From an uncultured Bacillaceae bacterium (GTDB lineage: Bacteria; Bacillota; Bacilli; Bacillales; Amphibacillaceae), in contig CALAMD010000132.1 of assembly GCA_937925695.1 (NCBI GenBank), forward strand, positions 1-8,889: 8,889 nt of DNA, read 5' to 3'. Position numbers and translations under genes: made by a program. Below are positions 6,102 through 8,889 of the stretch, piece by piece (the stretch's first letter is position 1; every line of letters begins with the position of its first letter). The notes beneath the pieces were generated by a model, which saw only the letters and a list, made by a program, of their open reading frames with translations, was not told where the DNA came from and ran no database searches.

Positions 6102-7991
6102 TTATCGACTTTGTGATAAATATTGGTGCTTTACCCGCTCACTTTCCTCAGCTCTTTTCGCTGTATTCCACTTATTCATATCTCCGACTAGGTACCCGGT
6201 AATTCTACGGATACGTTCGATCGTTTGTTCGTTGTCATTGCCGCAACTTGGACAGCTGTTATCAATGATGCCAGTATAACCACAAGGCTTACAACGATCA
6301 ACCGGATGATTAATGGATCCATAACCAAAATCATGTTCAGCCATTGCTTTGACTAAAACATCCAGCGCCTTAATATTTTTTGATAGATCACCATCGCATT
6401 CAATATACGAAATATGCCCGCCATTGCATAATTTATGAAATGCTCCTTCAATGCGAATTTTTTCAATTGCTCGAATTGGATAATAAACAGGAACATGAAA
6501 TGAATTGGTATAGTATTCTCGATCCGTAACCCCAGCAATTTCACCAAATTCAGCTCGATCTCGTTTTGTAAAACGTCCTGATAATCCTTCAGCAGGTGTT
6601 GCGATTAACGAAAAATTCAAATCATAAAAGTCACATGCTTCATCAATGCGTTGGCGCATGAATTTTACAATGCGGTAGCCTAATTTAAAGGCACGCTCTG
6701 ATTGACCATGATGTTCACCAATTAAAGCGACTAGCGCTTCAGCTAATCCAATGAAGCCAACACTCAATGTGCCTTGCTTCAGGACATTCTCTAAAGTATC
6801 AGCTGGCTTTAATGATTCACTATTTTTCCAAACTCCCTGACCATATAAAAATGAAAAATGTTGTGCTTGTTTTTGAGCTTGAAATTTAAATCGATCTAAT
6901 AATTGTTGAATAACTAATTCAACGTAATCATCTAGTTTGGTGAAAAAACCTTCAATCGATTGTGACGTTAAGGCGATTTTTACAAGATTAATTGATGTAA
7001 AGGATAGATTTCCTCGTTGGATACTATAATCATCACCATGGCGATTTTCCATGACGCGTGTTCGGCATCCCATATAAGAAACTTCTGACTCAGGTGTCCC
7101 ATCATAATGTGTGATGTTCATACTTGAATCAATAAAACTAAAGTTAGGGAACAAGCGCTTTGCTGTTGTTTCTAAAGCAAGTTTATAAAGATCATAATTT
7201 GGATCATTTGGTGAAAAATTGATCCCTTTTTTAAGTTTAAAAATTTGAATTGGAAAAATAGGTGTTTCACCGTTGCCTAAGCCTGCTTTTGTTGCAAGCA
7301 ATAAATTTTTAATTAACATTCTTCCTTCAGGAGAAGTATCTGTTCCGTAATTAACCGATACAAATGGAACTTGTCCACCACCACGTGAATGCATTGAGTT
7401 ACAGTTATGAATAAATGCTTCACATGCTTGATAAACATCTCTTTCTGTCTCTAGCCAAGCGGTTTCTTCAAGTTTATTTCTATCCCATTCAAGTGGATAA
7501 TTAATTAAACGTTTTTTGTGTTTTAAATATGTTTTACGTACATATGGTGCTAAATCATAATCGAACATCGGATAACTTTGTCCGCCATGTTGCATATTTT
7601 GATTTGACTGGAAGATAATTGATGACAATGCCATCGCACTCGTGATATCGGAAGGTTCTCTCATAAAGCCATGTCCAGTATTGAAGCCGCCCTTTAAGAT
7701 TTTACCTAATGGAATTTGGGTACATGTCGTAGTTCCTGTTGGATAAAAGTCTAAATCATGTGGATGAATATAATTTTCATTCATTGCTTGGACAACTTCT
7801 GGTCGAAGTAGTTTTGATTTTGCATAGAACTTTGCAGCTTCTGAGCCAAATTTAGACATTTGTCCCATTGGTGATTGGCCATCAACATTTGCATTTTCTT
7901 GAATTAAATCTTGATTTGACGCTTGGACAATTTGATTAAGTGCGTCAATTAATTGTTTAGTAGATTGGTATGATTGAGCGAGTACTTTCAT
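6102..7991 (-). CDS. nrdD: Anaerobic (class III) ribonucleoside-triphosphate reductase
   Basis: A 629-aa oxygen-sensitive glycyl-radical enzyme that makes deoxyribonucleotides when O2 is absent. Numbering is from ATG 7991, chosen because GGAG stands eight bases upstream; the frame runs open to 8096 but that extension crosses the operator region and looks untranslated. Visible residues are: C90 (TTTCTQIP) and C309 (MGCRTRV), matching the active-site cysteines of phage T4 NrdD; a zinc site with two CXXC pairs, C567/C570 (CKPCGYTG) and C580/C583 (CPSCG); and the radical glycine G599 in RITGYLVG near the C-terminus. There is no N-terminal ATP cone, so it is shorter than the roughly 710-aa E. coli enzyme and allosteric overall-activity control is not expected. 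It is first gene of the nrdD-nrdG operon, with a short leader carrying two NrdR-box-like sites. Confidence 0.96.
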   Translation of the reverse strand: MKVLAQSYQSTKQLIDALNQIVQASNQDLIQENANVDGQSPMGQMSKFGSEAAKFYAKSKLLRPEVVQAMNENYIHPHDLDFYPTGTTTCTQIPLGKILKGGFNTGHGFMREPSDITSAMALSSIIFQSNQNMQHGGQSYPMFDYDLAPYVRKTYLKHKKRLINYPLEWDRNKLEETAWLETERDVYQACEAFIHNCNSMHSRGGGQVPFVSVNYGTDTSPEGRMLIKNLLLATKAGLGNGETPIFPIQIFKLKKGINFSPNDPNYDLYKLALETTAKRLFPNFSFIDSSMNITHYDGTPESEVSYMGCRTRVMENRHGDDYSIQRGNLSFTSINLVKIALTSQSIEGFFTKLDDYVELVIQQLLDRFKFQAQKQAQHFSFLYGQGVWKNSESLKPADTLENVLKQGTLSVGFIGLAEALVALIGEHHGQSERAFKLGYRIVKFMRQRIDEACDFYDLNFSLIATPAEGLSGRFTKRDRAEFGEIAGVTDREYYTNSFHVPVYYPIRAIEKIRIEGAFHKLCNGGHISYIECDGDLSKNIKALDVLVKAMAEHDFGYGSINHPVDRCKPCGYTGIIDNSCPSCGNDNEQTIERIRRITGYLVGDMNKWNTAKRAEESERVKHQYLSQSR

Positions 7992-8031
7992 CTGATTCAC
8001 TCCTGATTCGTTCCTCGTAATATGTAAAACA

Positions 8032-8047
8032 TAACAATATATAGATA
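8032..8047 (-). promoter_or_regulatory. NrdR-box-like operator, promoter-proximal (nrdD)
   Basis: The plus strand reads TAACAATATATAGATA: the core CAATATATAG fits CWATATATWG perfectly, while the flanks are poor (11 of 16 overall). It is weak alone, but its centre is 31 bp from the next box, matching the spacing upstream of nrdE. TATATT on the minus strand here could be part of a -10. Confidence 0.6.
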
Positions 8048-8062
8048 AATAAAAAGGTTCTA

Positions 8063-8078
8063 ACACAACATGTTGTGC
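8063..8078 (-). promoter_or_regulatory. NrdR-box-like operator, promoter-distal (nrdD)
   Basis: The plus strand reads ACACAACATGTTGTGC, 13 of 16 against ACACWATATATWGTGT. It forms the middle of a longer palindrome (8057-8084) with GTTCT/AGAAC outer arms. On the minus strand TTGTGT (8063-8068) could be a -35, as TTGTTG is within the equivalent nrdE box, but no convincing -10 sits at 17 bp (TCTATA), so the promoter itself is not called. Confidence 0.68.
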
Positions 8079-8173
8079 CAGAACATAGTTTAGCATATTA
8101 TGTTTTTTTTACCAGTTAAAAAAGTTACATCTACAGTAAAAAATGACTTTAGGAATGGACTTTAGCTGTGATT

Positions 8174-8200
8174 TTGACAACTTTATGACTTTGTTATAAT
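8174..8200 (+). promoter_or_regulatory. Promoter-like sequence facing right with no gene behind it
   Basis: TTGACA (8174-8179) and TATAAT (8195-8200) are both perfect consensus hexamers. The spacer is short at 15 bp, but a TG one base before the -10 makes an extended -10. It points away from nrdD toward an area where only minus-strand coding remnants are seen, so it may be the relic promoter of a lost gene, drive an unannotated RNA, or be chance in AT-rich DNA. Confidence 0.4.
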
Positions 8201-8231
8201 CAATTTTTAGTTAGATTATGTGTGATACTCT

Positions 8232-8444
8232 TTAGAAGAACGAGCCAATTTGATTCAGAAATTGACCAAAAAGTGGATCGACGAGTAACAAGAAGATCAC
8301 TGTGATGATTAAAAAATTAATTAAAATCACATAAATAACATCGAGACCGTCTTTTTTATTATTTGTTTCCTTAATTGAATCAATTTCATAAAAAGTACAG
8401 ACTAGCAGTAAATTAAAGATTAATTTTAAAAAACCCCCTAGATA
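8232..8444 (-). pseudogene. Small membrane-protein reading frame without a start codon
   Basis: Open from 8444 to the TAA at 8232 (about 70 codons). The translation has two hydrophobic stretches, LKLIFNLLLVCTFY near the beginning and VIYVILINFLIITVIFLLLV in the second half, separated by a charged loop (DSIKETNNKKDG), and ends GQFLNQIGSFF. That is the pattern of a small two-helix membrane protein. A purine-rich AGGGGG (about 8434-8439) resembles a ribosome binding site, but no ATG, GTG or TTG follows in frame. Either the beginning was lost when the adjacent transposase fragment was truncated (its last recognisable codon is at about 8461), or a start codon has mutated. I do not recognise the family. 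Confidence 0.4.
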
Positions 8445-8457
8445 TTATATGATATTG

Positions 8458-8881
8458 CTACTCTGTTTCATCTGTGATAAACCCTTCTTTGATGGCTTGG
8501 ATGATAAGTTTTTCTTGAGTTTTTTCTAAGATATTCGATTCACTTAACTTCGTTAGGAGGCGAGAATAGGATGCCTAAGATGGAATATCGTCTGAAACGA
8601 GAAAACCACAGTTGGGTTTGAAAGCAGTATCATTTTCCAAACGTTTGATTAGGTCTTTGGTCGTTGGGATACGCTCTACGTAACGAATGAAAATTGAAAT
8701 GATCATCGCCAAATAATTCAATTCTGTAGGTGCACCAAGCACCAAAACGAGATTTTTTACTAACTTCATAATGAATAGCATCCAAATCTATTGCTGAAAT
8801 AATCGCATCATATTTTTGGGTAGGTTCCATATCGTATAATTCTTGGATGCTAAATAAACTCGGTTGTCGTATAATGGTCAT
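8458..8881 (-). pseudogene. Transposase fragment (IS5/IS1182-like DDE type), inactivated
   Basis: The N-terminal part of an insertion-sequence transposase. It starts at ATG 8881 with MTIIRQPSLFSIQELYDMEP, runs in one frame to FGA, then continues in a second frame as PTELNYLAMIISIFIRYVER, a segment typical of the DUF772 N-terminal domain, and on to GFLVSDDIPS. A TAG at 8575-8577 stands where a Glu codon is expected, after which ASYSRLLTKLSESNILEK to GFITDET is still recognisable in the same frame. The sequence then departs from the family (VAIDATHFE would be expected), so the catalytic DDE domain is gone. The frameshift comes from a 7-bp tandem duplication at 8732-8745. No terminal inverted repeat is visible; the upstream end lies beyond the window. 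Confidence 0.82.
8732..8745 (-). repeat. 7-bp tandem duplication causing the transposase frameshift
   Basis: GCACCAA occurs twice in direct succession on the plus strand. Removing one copy joins KSRFGA in frame to PTELNYLAM, restoring the family sequence. Confidence 0.8.
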
Positions 8882-8889
8882 AGGAAGTA

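Noticed and set aside
7992..8096. A 35-residue N-terminal extension of NrdD from the first ATG in frame
   Set aside because: It runs across the two NrdR-like boxes and the likely promoter, is not NrdD-like, and the ATG at 7991 has a proper ribosome binding site.
8140..8200. An FNR/CRP-like site near TGTGATTTTGACA upstream of nrdD
   Set aside because: Only one half-site fits; the second half lacks the required symmetry, and the position is too far from nrdD to weigh.

Overview
The window looks like chromosomal DNA from a low-GC Gram-positive of the Bacillaceae. Evidence for this is the AT-rich DNA, strong AGGAGG/AAAGGAG ribosome binding sites, Bacillus-type ribonucleotide reductase (RNR) proteins, a group IIC intron remnant whose 5' end closely resembles the Oceanobacillus iheyensis type, and a GC-rich foldback repeat of a kind I associate with Bacillaceae. 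Genus is not determinable; a facultative anaerobe in the Oceanobacillus/Amphibacillus neighbourhood is a guess. All intact genes lie on the minus strand.

Reading down the minus strand from the right edge: (i) 8458-8881, a decayed 5' fragment of a DDE transposase gene, followed by a small membrane-protein reading frame with no recognisable start codon (8232-8444). (ii) 6102-7991 nrdD and 5585-6049 nrdG, the oxygen-sensitive class III (anaerobic) RNR and its radical-SAM activase, preceded by two NrdR-box-like operators and ended by an intrinsic terminator (5504-5530). (iii) 4696-5497, a wrecked group IIC intron inserted just after that terminator hairpin; its reverse transcriptase is frameshifted and cut short, and fused to an unrecognised coding remnant. 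(iv) 4505-4639, the GC-rich foldback repeat. (v) 4305-4343, two NrdR-box-like operators over a promoter, then a cobalamin riboswitch (4124-4296) with a terminator platform (4009-4041). (vi) the class I RNR operon: alpha subunit (1714-3942), flavodoxin/NrdI-like protein (1247-1717) and beta subunit (259-1302), with overlapping ends and a terminator at 230-253. Positions 1-229 hold no gene that I can support.

Together this is a deoxyribonucleotide-synthesis locus carrying an aerobic (class I) and an anaerobic (class III) reductase. Both operons carry a pair of NrdR-type boxes with nearly identical centre-to-centre spacing (32 and 31 bp), so both probably answer to the (d)ATP-sensing repressor NrdR. 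Only the class I operon has the additional B12 riboswitch. The inferred logic is that the B12-independent aerobic enzyme is switched off when cobalamin is plentiful, which predicts a B12-dependent class II reductase (nrdJ) elsewhere in the genome. The class I set is itself unusual: an alpha subunit with a NrdA-like N-terminal region but no ATP cone, paired with a flavodoxin-like gene and an NrdF-sized beta subunit.
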